Of a stretch of 64,000 nt of DNA, positions 57,221 through 64,000 are shown in pieces. Position numbers and translations under genes: made by a program. This DNA comes from Chloroflexus sp. (lineage in GTDB: Bacteria > Chloroflexota > Anaerolineae > Anaerolineales > Villigracilaceae). The DNA lies in the NCBI GenBank assembly GCA_020723995.1, contig DYHT01000008.1:1-64000 (forward strand), given 5' to 3'. A model generated the notes under the pieces. The model saw only the letters and a program-made list of their open reading frames with translations. It was not told the origin of the DNA and did not search any database. Numbering within the stretch: the first letter of the stretch is position 1; every line of letters begins with the position of its first letter.

Positions 57221-58990
57221 TTACCACATTACCTGGTTCTGGATTTCCCACATCTGCCGGTACAGCCCCTCGGCCTTGACCAATTCCGCGTGCCGGCCGC
57301 GCTGGAGGATACGGCCTTGATCCATGACCAAAATCTCATCCATCCTCTCCAGCCCAACCAGACGGTGAGTGATCCACAACACGGTCCGGCCTTCCATCAG
57401 ACAGTGCAATGTTGCGATGATCTGCCGTTCAGTGAGGGTATCCAGGTTGGCGGTGGGTTCGTCGCAGAGGAAGATGGGGGCATCTTTCAGCAAGGCGCGG
57501 GCGATGGCGACTCTCTGGCGTTCGCCGCCGCTGATTTGCAGGCCTCGCTCGCCGACGAAGGTCGCCAGTCCCTGCGGCAGGGAGGCGATGAATGTGCTTA
57601 GCTGCGCCTGCTCAACGGCGCGGGCCAGTTCGCCGCCGGTTGCATCAGATTTTGCCAGACGCAGGTTGACGGCCAGGGTGTCGTTGAAGAGAAAGGTGTT
57701 CTGCGAGACCACGCTGAAACAGCCGCGGACAGCCTCCTGCTCATATTGGCGGATGTCGTTGCCCCCGAGGGTGATCTCGCCGGCGCTGAAATCCCAGAAG
57801 CGCAGCAGCAGGTTGACCAGGGTGGATTTCCCCGCTCCGTTCGGACCGAGGATGGCGAGGTGTTTGCCGGTTGGGAGGTCGAAGGTAATATTTTGAAGAA
57901 CACTGCCCTCACCCCTCACCCCTCTCCCCTTGGGAGAGGGGTGAGGGGTGAGGGCAGGATAAGAAAAGCACAGGCCGCGCACCGAGATGGCAATATCGCG
58001 CGGCAGGGGAAGCGGCGCGGGATGGTCGACTACGGCAGGCGCGGCATCCATAATCTCAAAGAGACGCCGGGCGGCTTGCAGGTTGGATTCGAGAAATTGT
58101 GAAGCCTGTGGCAGTCCTTGCACGGCCTCGAAGCTGGCCATGGCTGCCAGGATGATGACCGCCAGGTACATGCCGTCAATCTTCCCGGCGCTGACCAGCG
58201 TGACCGCCAGCGCCAGCGCCAGCCAGACGCCCAGGTTGGTCAGCAAACTGTTCAAGGCGCTTTGTAAAGCGCTGATATGCGCCATCTTACGTTGGGCGCG
58301 GTGCAGGTCCATTTCGGCGGATTGCACGCGGCGCAAGTGGGCTTCGACCCCGCCGTAGGCCAGCAGGTCGGGCAGGCCCTGCAGGCCGTCCACCAGGTCG
58401 GCGCGTAAACGGGCGCGGCTTTCGACCAGAGTCCGCCCGGGAGAGCGCCCCAGGCCCAGGGTCAGGAGGGTGAGTCCGAGGCCGATCAGGAGCAGGAAGG
58501 CCAATAGAACAGCGGCCAGCGCCGGGTCGAAGGCGCGCATAAAGAGCGCCATTCCCACGATGACAACCACAGCCACCAGCGGTGGGGCCAGGACGCGCAC
58601 GTAGAAGTTCTCCAACGTCTCGATATCGGCGATGGCGCGCGCGAGCAGGTCGCCGCTGCGCCCGCCGATCAGCCGCGCCGGAGCGAGCGGCTCGATGGCG
58701 CGGTAGAACCAGACGCGCATGCGCCCCAGCAGGCGGAAGGTGGTGCTGTGGGAGGTCAGGCGTTCGAGGTAGCGGGAGACGCCGCGTGACAGCCCGAAGA
58801 AGCGCACGCCGACGATGGCGACTTGCAGCGCGGCGATGGACGGGTGCAGCGCGGCGGCGGAGATGAGATATGCGGAGGTGGCCAGCAGGCCGACGCTCGC
58901 GCCGACCGTCAGCGCGCCGAGGGCGGTGGCGGCCAACACCCAGCCCCAGAAGGGGAGGACAAAAGCGAGGAGGCGGCGAAATGCAGTCAT
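57221..58990 (-). CDS. cydC: ABC exporter CydC with in-frame palindrome
   Basis: With CydD it forms the heterodimeric exporter linked to cytochrome bd assembly, moving reduced thiols or heme compounds out of the cytoplasm. The membrane domain fills residues 1 to about 320; the ATPase has Walker A LGPNGAGKST, signature ISGGERQRVAIA and Walker B PIFLCDEPTANL. The start at 58990 (TAFRRLLAFVL) is preferred over an upstream frame that overlaps cydD. Near residue 350 the palindrome at 57905-57960 adds about 16 residues (TPHPSPKGRGVRGEG) just before the ATPase. No cydAB is in the window. Confidence 0.85.
   Translation of the reverse strand: MTAFRRLLAFVLPFWGWVLAATALGALTVGASVGLLATSAYLISAAALHPSIAALQVAIVGVRFFGLSRGVSRYLERLTSHSTTFRLLGRMRVWFYRAIEPLAPARLIGGRSGDLLARAIADIETLENFYVRVLAPPLVAVVVIVGMALFMRAFDPALAAVLLAFLLLIGLGLTLLTLGLGRSPGRTLVESRARLRADLVDGLQGLPDLLAYGGVEAHLRRVQSAEMDLHRAQRKMAHISALQSALNSLLTNLGVWLALALAVTLVSAGKIDGMYLAVIILAAMASFEAVQGLPQASQFLESNLQAARRLFEIMDAAPAVVDHPAPLPLPRDIAISVRGLCFSYPALTPHPSPKGRGVRGEGSVLQNITFDLPTGKHLAILGPNGAGKSTLVNLLLRFWDFSAGEITLGGNDIRQYEQEAVRGCFSVVSQNTFLFNDTLAVNLRLAKSDATGGELARAVEQAQLSTFIASLPQGLATFVGERGLQISGGERQRVAIARALLKDAPIFLCDEPTANLDTLTERQIIATLHCLMEGRTVLWITHRLVGLERMDEILVMDQGRILQRGRHAELVKAEGLYRQMWEIQNQVMW
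57905..57960. repeat. Palindrome inserted in frame into cydC
   Basis: GCCCTCACCCCTCACCCC, TCTCCCCTTGGGAGA, then the complement GGGGTGAGGGGTGAGGGC: a nearly perfect 50-bp hairpin. Its product TPHPSPKGRGVRGEG is recognisable as a repeat-encoded segment and lies in the linker before the ATPase domain. Confidence 0.85.
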
Positions 58991-59040
58991 CAGTGTCCAG
59001 TAATCAGTGAGCAGTGTTCGGTGAGAGGTGATCAGTGGCT
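58988..59040. repeat. Degenerate 7-bp repeat at the cydD-cydC junction
   Basis: ATCAGTG, TCCAGTA, ATCAGTG, AGCAGTG, TTCGGTG, AGAGGTG and ATCAGTG run in register. On the minus strand it encodes the last residues of CydD (DHLSPNTAH and stop), the short gap and the start region of cydC. The units are the complement of those at 15968. Confidence 0.75.
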
Positions 59041-60776
59041 GTGACCAGTTTGGTGTAGGGGCCGTTGCGTTGCAGCAGGTCAGCGTGTTTACCGGTTTCG
59101 ACGAGGCGACCTGCATCCAGCACCACGATCTGGTCGGCCTGGAAGACGGTGCTCAAGCGGTGGGCGATGACCAGCGTCGTGCGCCCACGCATCAACTCAT
59201 GGACGGCCTGGTAAAGACGCGACTCCTGGGCCGGGTCGAGGCTGGAGGTGGGTTCGTCCAGGACGAGCAAGGGCGCGTCCCGCAGGAAGGCGCGTGCCAG
59301 GGCCAGACGTTGGACCTGTCCGCCGCTGAGACGCGCCCCGCGCTCCCCGATGCGTGTCCCGTACCCCTCCGGCAGGGACAAGATGAAATCGTGCAAGTCG
59401 GCGCGCTGGCAGGCTTGGATCAGATCATTGTCACTTGCATCGGGTTTTGCCAGGCGCAGGTTGGCGGACAGGGTGTCATTGAAAAGATAGGGCATTTGCG
59501 GCACCCAGCCGATCTGAGCGCGCCATCCCTCGGGCAGGATGGCGTTCAGGGACCGGCCATCCACGCTGATTTCGCCCGCGCTCGGCGCGACGAAGCGCAG
59601 CAGCAGGCTGGCGAGGGTGCTCTTGCCCGCGCCGGTTGCGCCGACCAGGGCGGTCAGTTGGCCGTCACGAATGTGGAAGGAAATGTCGGAGAGGGCAGGG
59701 AGGTGGCGGGAAGGGTAGGAGAAGGAGACGTTTTCAAAATAAATATCAAATTGTGTGCTGATTACAGAGGATTGCTTGCCACAGGCACGCTGCGCGGTCG
59801 TCGCTACGCTGCTCGCAATGACGCTTGAGAGTGGCATATCCAAAATCTCAAAGATACGGCGGGCGGCGGTCACACCCGACATGCCGGCGTGGAAGCGCTG
59901 TCCCAGCAGGCGCAGGGGCAGGTAGAAATCGGGCGCCAGGACGAGGATGAAAAGCGCCTGCTGGAAGCTCATTTTGGCGTAAAGCAGGCGCAAACCGATT
60001 TCAACGGCAACGACGGCGGTGCTGAGAGTGGCAAGCAGTTCCAGCGCCAGGGCCAAGAGGAAGGTGACGCGCATCACGTTCAAGGTCACGTCGCGAAAGC
60101 GGTTGCTGGCCTTTTGGATATCCATGGCCTGGTTGCGGCTCTGGCCAAGCAGCTTCAAGGTGGTCAACCCCTGCAGCACGTCCAGGAAGTAGGCGGAAAG
60201 GCGGCTGAGGGTCTCCCACTGGCGCCTGGTCAGCGTCTCGCCAGTCTTGCCGATCAGGTACATGAAAAGCGGGATGAGCGGCGCGGTCAACAGGAAGACT
60301 ACGCCGGTCAGCGGGTCGAGGTGAAAGACAAGCAGCAGGATCGAGAGTGGAATGAAGGCCGCCAGTGCCACCTGCGGCAGGTATTGGCTGAAGTAGGCAT
60401 CCAGCGCTTCCACGCCTTCGATGGCCGAGGCCGCCAATTCGCCAGTCTTTTCCCCCTGGGTGAAGGCCGGGCCGAGGGCGGCCAGGTGCTGCATCAACCG
60501 GGCGCGCAGGTCCGATTTGACGCGCAGGGCAACCGCATTGGCGGAAAGCTCCGCCCCCCAGGTGCTGGCGGCGCGCAGCATGAGGATGATCAACAGGATT
60601 TCGAGAATGGGGAAAACGGCCTCCAACGTTTGCTGGCCGAGGAAGACGCCATTAACGACCCGGCTGAGGAACCAGGCCTGCAAAATGATCAGCAGCCCGC
60701 CCGCCCAGCCGAGCAGGATGGTCAAGGCGAGAGCCAGACGGCGCGAGCGCGCCAGGTTGAGCAGGCGGCGAAACAT
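59004..60776 (-). CDS. cydD: ABC exporter CydD with in-frame repeat
   Basis: Partner of CydC. Six membrane helices fill residues 1 to about 300; the ATPase has Walker A VGATGAGKST, signature LSGGQVQRLALA and Walker B LLVLDEPTSSL. The linker before the ATPase (SSVIASSVATTAQRACGKQS) comes from an inserted repeat. The C-terminus ends in a heptamer tract. It is the first gene of the pair, 13 bases before the cydC start. Clear family; which of the two is D and which C follows gene order and similarity. Confidence 0.85.
   Translation of the reverse strand: MFRRLLNLARSRRLALALTILLGWAGGLLIILQAWFLSRVVNGVFLGQQTLEAVFPILEILLIILMLRAASTWGAELSANAVALRVKSDLRARLMQHLAALGPAFTQGEKTGELAASAIEGVEALDAYFSQYLPQVALAAFIPLSILLLVFHLDPLTGVVFLLTAPLIPLFMYLIGKTGETLTRRQWETLSRLSAYFLDVLQGLTTLKLLGQSRNQAMDIQKASNRFRDVTLNVMRVTFLLALALELLATLSTAVVAVEIGLRLLYAKMSFQQALFILVLAPDFYLPLRLLGQRFHAGMSGVTAARRIFEILDMPLSSVIASSVATTAQRACGKQSSVISTQFDIYFENVSFSYPSRHLPALSDISFHIRDGQLTALVGATGAGKSTLASLLLRFVAPSAGEISVDGRSLNAILPEGWRAQIGWVPQMPYLFNDTLSANLRLAKPDASDNDLIQACQRADLHDFILSLPEGYGTRIGERGARLSGGQVQRLALARAFLRDAPLLVLDEPTSSLDPAQESRLYQAVHELMRGRTTLVIAHRLSTVFQADQIVVLDAGRLVETGKHADLLQRNGPYTKLVTATDHLSPNTAH
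59748..59832. repeat. Intergenic-type repeat inserted in frame into cydD
   Basis: Minus strand reads GTCATTGCGAGCAGCGTAGC and GACGACCGCGCAGCGTGCCT, then AAGCAATCCTCTGTAATCAG, the pattern of common TCATTGCGAG intergenic repeats. It encodes the Ser/Ala/Thr-rich linker in front of the CydD ATPase. Confidence 0.7.
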
Positions 60777-60893
60777 GCAGTAATTATAAGGCTTCAGGAT
60801 GTTCCTCGCGCCAATTGCCGCGCTTTGTTACTCGATTTTTAATGTTTTCGGAGTATCATATAGTAAAGAGAAAATCCTTATGGAGGAGGAACC

Positions 60894-61766
60894 ATGCGAG
60901 ACTTGACCAATGAAATCCTCGAACTCATTCGCCTCACATCGTCGCACCTGCCGGCGGATGTGGAAAAACGCCTGCGCGCGGCGGTGGAAAAAGAAGCTGC
61001 CGGTTCAGCGGCGCAGGGTGCACTGGAGACCATCCTGAAGAACGTGGAACTCTCGCGCCAGAATTCCACGCCCATCTGCCAGGATACCGGCACGCCAATC
61101 TTTTATGTCAAATATCCGCTGGGCTGGAGCACCATCCAATTGCGCCAGATGATCCGCACGGCGCTGGCCGAGGCTACCAAACGCTCCTACATGCGCCCCA
61201 ACGCCGTGGACGCCATCTACGACAGGAACAGTGGCAATAATCTCGGTGGCGACGACTTCCCCTACATCCATTTTGAGGAAGTCGAAGGCGACGAGTTGAC
61301 CATCGAACTGATGCTCAAGGGTGGCGGCTGCGAGAACGTCGGGGCGCAGTATTCGCTGCCGGATAATCGCCTCGGCGCGGGCCGTGACCTGGCCGGGGTG
61401 CGCAAAGCCGTGCTGGATGCCGTACACAAGGCGCAAGGTCAGGGCTGTGCCCCAAGCATCCTCGGCGTGGCCATCGGCGGCGACCGCGGCTCCGGTTACC
61501 TCAAATCGAAGGAAATCCTGTACCAGAAAATTGGCGAACCCAACGCGGACCCGAAACTGGCTGCCCTGGAAACCCAACTGACCGAGGAAGCCAATAGCAT
61601 GGGCATCGGCCCGATGGGCTTCGGCGGCCAGACGACGGTTATTGACACCAAGATCACCGGCCTCTCGCGCTTGCCAGCCAGCTACTTCGTCTCGGTCTCG
61701 TACATGTGCTGGGCGTATCGCAGGCGTAAGATGACGGTGAGGGGTGACGAGGTCATGTATGAGTAG
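60894..61766 (+). CDS. Class I fumarate hydratase, alpha subunit
   Basis: Hydrates fumarate to malate with a [4Fe-4S] cluster; the two-subunit form is oxygen-sensitive and typical of anaerobic or thermophilic bacteria. Cluster Cys candidates are Cys62 in TPICQDTGTP, Cys146 in GGGCENVGAQ and Cys185 in GQGCAPSILGVAIGGDRGS. GPMGFGGQTTVID is the C-terminal signature. The ATG follows GGAGGAGG by 4 bases. The beta subunit gene follows 52 bases later. Tartrate dehydratase is the alternative within this family. Confidence 0.9.
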   Translation: MRDLTNEILELIRLTSSHLPADVEKRLRAAVEKEAAGSAAQGALETILKNVELSRQNSTPICQDTGTPIFYVKYPLGWSTIQLRQMIRTALAEATKRSYMRPNAVDAIYDRNSGNNLGGDDFPYIHFEEVEGDELTIELMLKGGGCENVGAQYSLPDNRLGAGRDLAGVRKAVLDAVHKAQGQGCAPSILGVAIGGDRGSGYLKSKEILYQKIGEPNADPKLAALETQLTEEANSMGIGPMGFGGQTTVIDTKITGLSRLPASYFVSVSYMCWAYRRRKMTVRGDEVMYE

Positions 61767-61808
61767 ACGATGGACGATAGACGATGGTCTGTCGTCCATC
61801 GTCTGACA
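61764..61808. repeat. Degenerate 7-bp repeat forming a palindrome between the fumarase genes
   Basis: GACGATG, GACGATA, GACGATG on the left pair with CGTCCAT, CGTCTGA on the right around GTCTGT. It separates the alpha stop from AGGAGGA, the beta ribosome-binding site, and may tune relative expression of the subunits. Confidence 0.65.
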
Positions 61809-61818
61809 GGAGGAACCC

Positions 61819-62439
61819 ATGCGTGAAATTACAATTCCCATTGGCGATGATGTCATTCGCAGCCTGAAGGTCGGCGACCCGGTAGCGCTCTCGGGCGTGA
61901 TGGTCACCGGCCGCGATACGGTGCATAAGTGGCTGATAGAGACCTTTATCAAGCAGACCCGCCCCGCGCAGGGTGATGACTTGCAAGTCTACGAAGCCCT
62001 CAAACCTCTGCTCAAAGGCGGCGTCATCTATCATTGCGGTCCGGTCGTCTCGGGGCTGGATACCAAACAGTATAAATTCGTGGCCGCCGGCCCGACGACC
62101 AGTATCCGCGAGGAGCCGTACCAGTCGGATGTGATGAAGCACTTCGATATCAAAGGCGTGATCGGCAAGGGCGGCATGGGCGCCAAGACGCTGAAAGGCT
62201 GCCAGGAAGTGCCGGGAGTCTATTTCCACGCCATCGGCGGCGCGGCGACCTTCATCGCCCAGTCCGTGACCAAGGTGCTGGGCGTGTACAAGCTGGACTT
62301 CGGCGTGCCGGAGTCGCTGTGGGTCATCGAGGTCAAGGATTTCCCGGCTGTGGTGACGATGGACGCCCATGGGCAGTCGCTGCATGAGGTGGTGGAGGAG
62401 CAATCCGGGAAGGTGTTGGCGGAGTTGCTGGCAAAGTAG
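61819..62439 (+). CDS. Class I fumarate hydratase, beta subunit
   Basis: C-terminal partner of the fumarase alpha subunit, 206 residues, with the swivelling domain that brings catalytic residues to the cluster. ALSGVMVTGRDTVHKW, IYHCGPVV, AAGPTTSIREEPY, IGKGGMGAKTL and AIGGAATFIAQSV are the conserved stretches; the Gly/Thr-rich loops bind the substrate. AGGAGGA is 7 bases upstream. A stem-loop terminator follows. The pair closes a plus-strand unit. Confidence 0.9.
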   Translation: MREITIPIGDDVIRSLKVGDPVALSGVMVTGRDTVHKWLIETFIKQTRPAQGDDLQVYEALKPLLKGGVIYHCGPVVSGLDTKQYKFVAAGPTTSIREEPYQSDVMKHFDIKGVIGKGGMGAKTLKGCQEVPGVYFHAIGGAATFIAQSVTKVLGVYKLDFGVPESLWVIEVKDFPAVVTMDAHGQSLHEVVEEQSGKVLAELLAK

Positions 62440-62448
62440 ACTCGCGCG

Positions 62449-62481
62449 CTGGGCGGCAGTCCAACTGCCGCCCAGAGTTTT
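62449..62481 (+). terminator. Terminator after the fumarase genes
   Basis: CTGGGCGGCAGT and ACTGCCGCCCAG pair around CCA, followed by AGTTTT. Confidence 0.8.
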
Positions 62482-62580
62482 GAGACCCTCAGCCGTTTCT
62501 CGGCAGTGGTGGAGACCCTCGCCGAGCATGAAAGCAGGAGTTATGGCAAGTTGAGACCCTCGGTCGCCTTCTCGGCGGCC
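62480..62580. repeat. Short dispersed repeat with three copies of a GAGACCCTC core
   Basis: GAGACCCTCAGCCG, GAGACCCTCGCCGA and GAGACCCTCGGTCG occur at about 62482, 62511 and 62552, each followed closely by CTCGGC or GCCGAG. The last copy encodes the C-terminal residues of the CruF-like protein on the minus strand. Confidence 0.6.
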
Positions 62581-63347
62581 TGAGCCATCCTCAACCACCC
62601 TGCCGCCACCCATGGTAACATGGCAAAGATGCCAATCAATCCAAGTTCGCCTGCCCCTCCGACCAGCAAGGCGAGGATCAGCCCCATTGCAGTGATGAGA
62701 TAACTCAGCACGGCTAACCGGTCAAACCCAGCTTCGGTGGATCTCTGCGCTTTGCCCGATAAAAGCATGTATATGGCATATGTGGTGAAAACCGTTAACC
62801 ACCAGCCTGAGTAATTTTGCAGGGGGATACCGTGATAGACGCCATTCACTTCCCATATCCAGTGGCTGTTATAGACCATGATGGGGTCCATAATCAAGTC
62901 CCAGGCGGTCATGACCATGCCGCCCACAGCGGCTACGGTCAGCAGTCGCTGCCAGCGCTTCCAATTTGTCGGCACCAACCAATCGGCAATCACAAACGAG
63001 GGGTAACTCATCATGAACCATGCCACCGGAATGAGATAGGGTACGAGGCCGAGAAATAGCGGACCAAGTTTGTCGGTGTAGTGATACGGGCCGTAGATCA
63101 ACCCTGTTGCCACACCAACCGACTCGAACAGCAGGCTGATACCGAAAACCAGCGCCAGCAGGCGCAGGGCGCGCTCCCAGCCCAGGCGTTGACCGGCGTG
63201 CAGCAGGGCAAAGGCGAAGCCAACCAGGGTGGTGATGGGTGTCAGAATTCCCATCGGCGTCATGCCAAAAGCAAGGCTGATGATCGGATAAACGGTCAAT
63301 AGCGCATAAAAGATGAGCAGGACAATAATGGTGCGACGAATAGCCAT
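62541..63347 (-). CDS. CruF-like carotenoid biosynthesis membrane protein
   Basis: A 268-residue polytopic protein (about 7-8 helices) of the family that includes CruF and bisanhydrobacterioruberin hydratase (PF04240), which add water to carotenoid end groups. ESVGVATGLIYGPYHYTDKL and MVMTAWDLIMDPIM with its Asp/His-rich membrane residues are characteristic, as is SHWIWEVNGVYHGIPLQNY. The ATG at 63347 has AGGAGG 8 bases upstream; ATG 63365 contains that site and is less likely. No other carotenoid gene is adjacent. The final residues come from a repeat. Confidence 0.82.
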   Translation of the reverse strand: MAIRRTIIVLLIFYALLTVYPIISLAFGMTPMGILTPITTLVGFAFALLHAGQRLGWERALRLLALVFGISLLFESVGVATGLIYGPYHYTDKLGPLFLGLVPYLIPVAWFMMSYPSFVIADWLVPTNWKRWQRLLTVAAVGGMVMTAWDLIMDPIMVYNSHWIWEVNGVYHGIPLQNYSGWWLTVFTTYAIYMLLSGKAQRSTEAGFDRLAVLSYLITAMGLILALLVGGAGELGLIGIFAMLPWVAAGWLRMAQAAEKATEGLNLP

Positions 63348-63501
63348 ACGAGAGTCCTCCTTCATGTTGATTGTACCTCATGCAAATCCTTTCGTCTCCT
63401 GCAGGGTTAGAACTAGCGGGAGGTTGTTATTTTGCAGTCCATTTTCAGAAATTCCGGAAGGGTGTATACTCGCGTTATATAATCTCGCGAAGGAGAAACC
63501 T

Positions 63502-64000
63502 ATGAAACGAGCAGTCAGCATCAGTCTTGGTTCATCCAAGCGCAACAAGGCCGTTGAGGTCACGCTTTTAGGCGAAAAGGTCAGCATCGAGCGCATCGGC
63601 ACGGATGGTGACATGGAAGCCGCCGCCCGCAAATACCAGGAAATGGATGGCAAAGTGGATGCCTTTGGCGTCGGCGGCGCGGACTTGGGCCTGCTGGTGG
63701 ACAAGAAATGGTATCCGCTCTACTCGGTCCAGCCGATGGTGCGCTTCGTTAAGCAGACGCCCGTGGTGGACGGCACCGGCCTGAAGAATACGCTGGAAAA
63801 CAAAGCCGCGCCTTTCGTCGAGGCCAAACTGGGCGACTATATCCAGAAAGGGGGCGGCAAGAAAGCCTTTATCATGACCGGCGCCGACCGCTGGGGGCTG
63901 GCGCATTCCTTCGTCGAAGCTGGTTACGAGTGTGTCTTCGGCGACCTGATGTTCTCACTCGGCATTCCGATTGCCCTGCACACCGAAAAACAACTCAAGA
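63502..64000 (+). CDS. Quinate 5-dehydrogenase-like protein (cut by right edge)
   Basis: The frame runs open from ATG 63502 to the edge, 166 codons. It starts MKRAVSISLGSSKRNKAVEV and contains VDAFGVGGADLGLLV, KQTPVVDGTGLKNTLE and ECVFGDLMFSLGIPI, a conserved pattern of proteins often labelled quinate 5-dehydrogenase; I am not aware of firm biochemical proof of that label. AAGGAG is 7 bases before the ATG and TATAAT (63478-63483) could be its -10 box. The C-terminal part is outside the window. Confidence 0.7.
   Translation, partial: MKRAVSISLGSSKRNKAVEVTLLGEKVSIERIGTDGDMEAAARKYQEMDGKVDAFGVGGADLGLLVDKKWYPLYSVQPMVRFVKQTPVVDGTGLKNTLENKAAPFVEAKLGDYIQKGGGKKAFIMTGADRWGLAHSFVEAGYECVFGDLMFSLGIPIALHTEKQLK

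Noticed and set aside
59889-60842. 317-codon plus-strand frame opposite cydD
   Set aside because: Gln/Glu/Gly-rich shadow of the conserved membrane domain of CydD.
1-64000. Complete prophage, integron or integrative element
   Set aside because: No integrase, transposase, phage structural or conjugation gene is visible; only small non-autonomous repeats occur.

Overview
The window looks like a chromosomal segment of a Chloroflexota bacterium, most likely class Anaerolineae. Pointers are NBR1-type Ig lipoproteins with Thr/Pro-rich linkers, a CIRCE-controlled groES-groEL pair, cydDC, two-subunit class I fumarase, a CruF-type carotenoid protein, and a genome full of degenerate short repeats and palindromes. 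This assignment is inferred from gene content; no rRNA or tRNA gene was seen.

Positions 1-33254 (plus strand) are a surface-polysaccharide island. It holds two SAF-less NeuB-type nonulosonate synthases, three CMP-sugar synthetases (one fused to an intact HAD phosphatase), a four-gene sugar cassette (TIM-barrel isomerase, Gfo/Idh/MocA oxidoreductase, SDR, GmhA-like isomerase), a D-2-hydroxyacid dehydrogenase, a second SDR, a DUF115 (Maf-like) protein, many glycosyltransferases (GT2, GT4, capsule-type GT-B, GT39-like membrane enzymes), a DegT aminotransferase with cupin and methyltransferases, a Wzz-like protein and an O-antigen ligase/polymerase-like protein. Embedded in it are MNT/HEPN toxin-antitoxin-like modules (13528-15289), an HNH endonuclease pair (17011-17839) and several gene relics. 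The likely logic is synthesis of CMP-activated nine-carbon acidic sugars, assembly of a glycan by the transferases, and length control and ligation by the last two genes. No flippase or initiating transferase is visible.

Positions 33282-35855 hold a NarL-type histidine kinase without a partner and an alpha/beta hydrolase. From 35856 to 48847 most genes are on the minus strand: rdgB, queG, two lipoproteins, a BMP-type nucleoside ABC transporter operon with a clear promoter and palindromic operator, and trmD plus an MFS transporter. This stretch carries small non-autonomous transposon-like elements with 8-bp target duplications.

From 48938 to the right edge come two TPR membrane proteins, CIRCE-groES-groEL, a PpiC-type lipoprotein, a frameshifted anchored protein, ilvE, a decayed AbrB/PIN module, cydDC, fumarase alpha and beta, a CruF-like gene and a truncated quinate-5-dehydrogenase-like gene.

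The most unusual property is the density of repeats tolerated inside genes. Degenerate 7-bp tandem repeats occur in and between genes and in places form the start codon or protein ends, and palindromic elements sit in frame inside queG, trmD, cydC, cydD, a sugar isomerase and a membrane protein.
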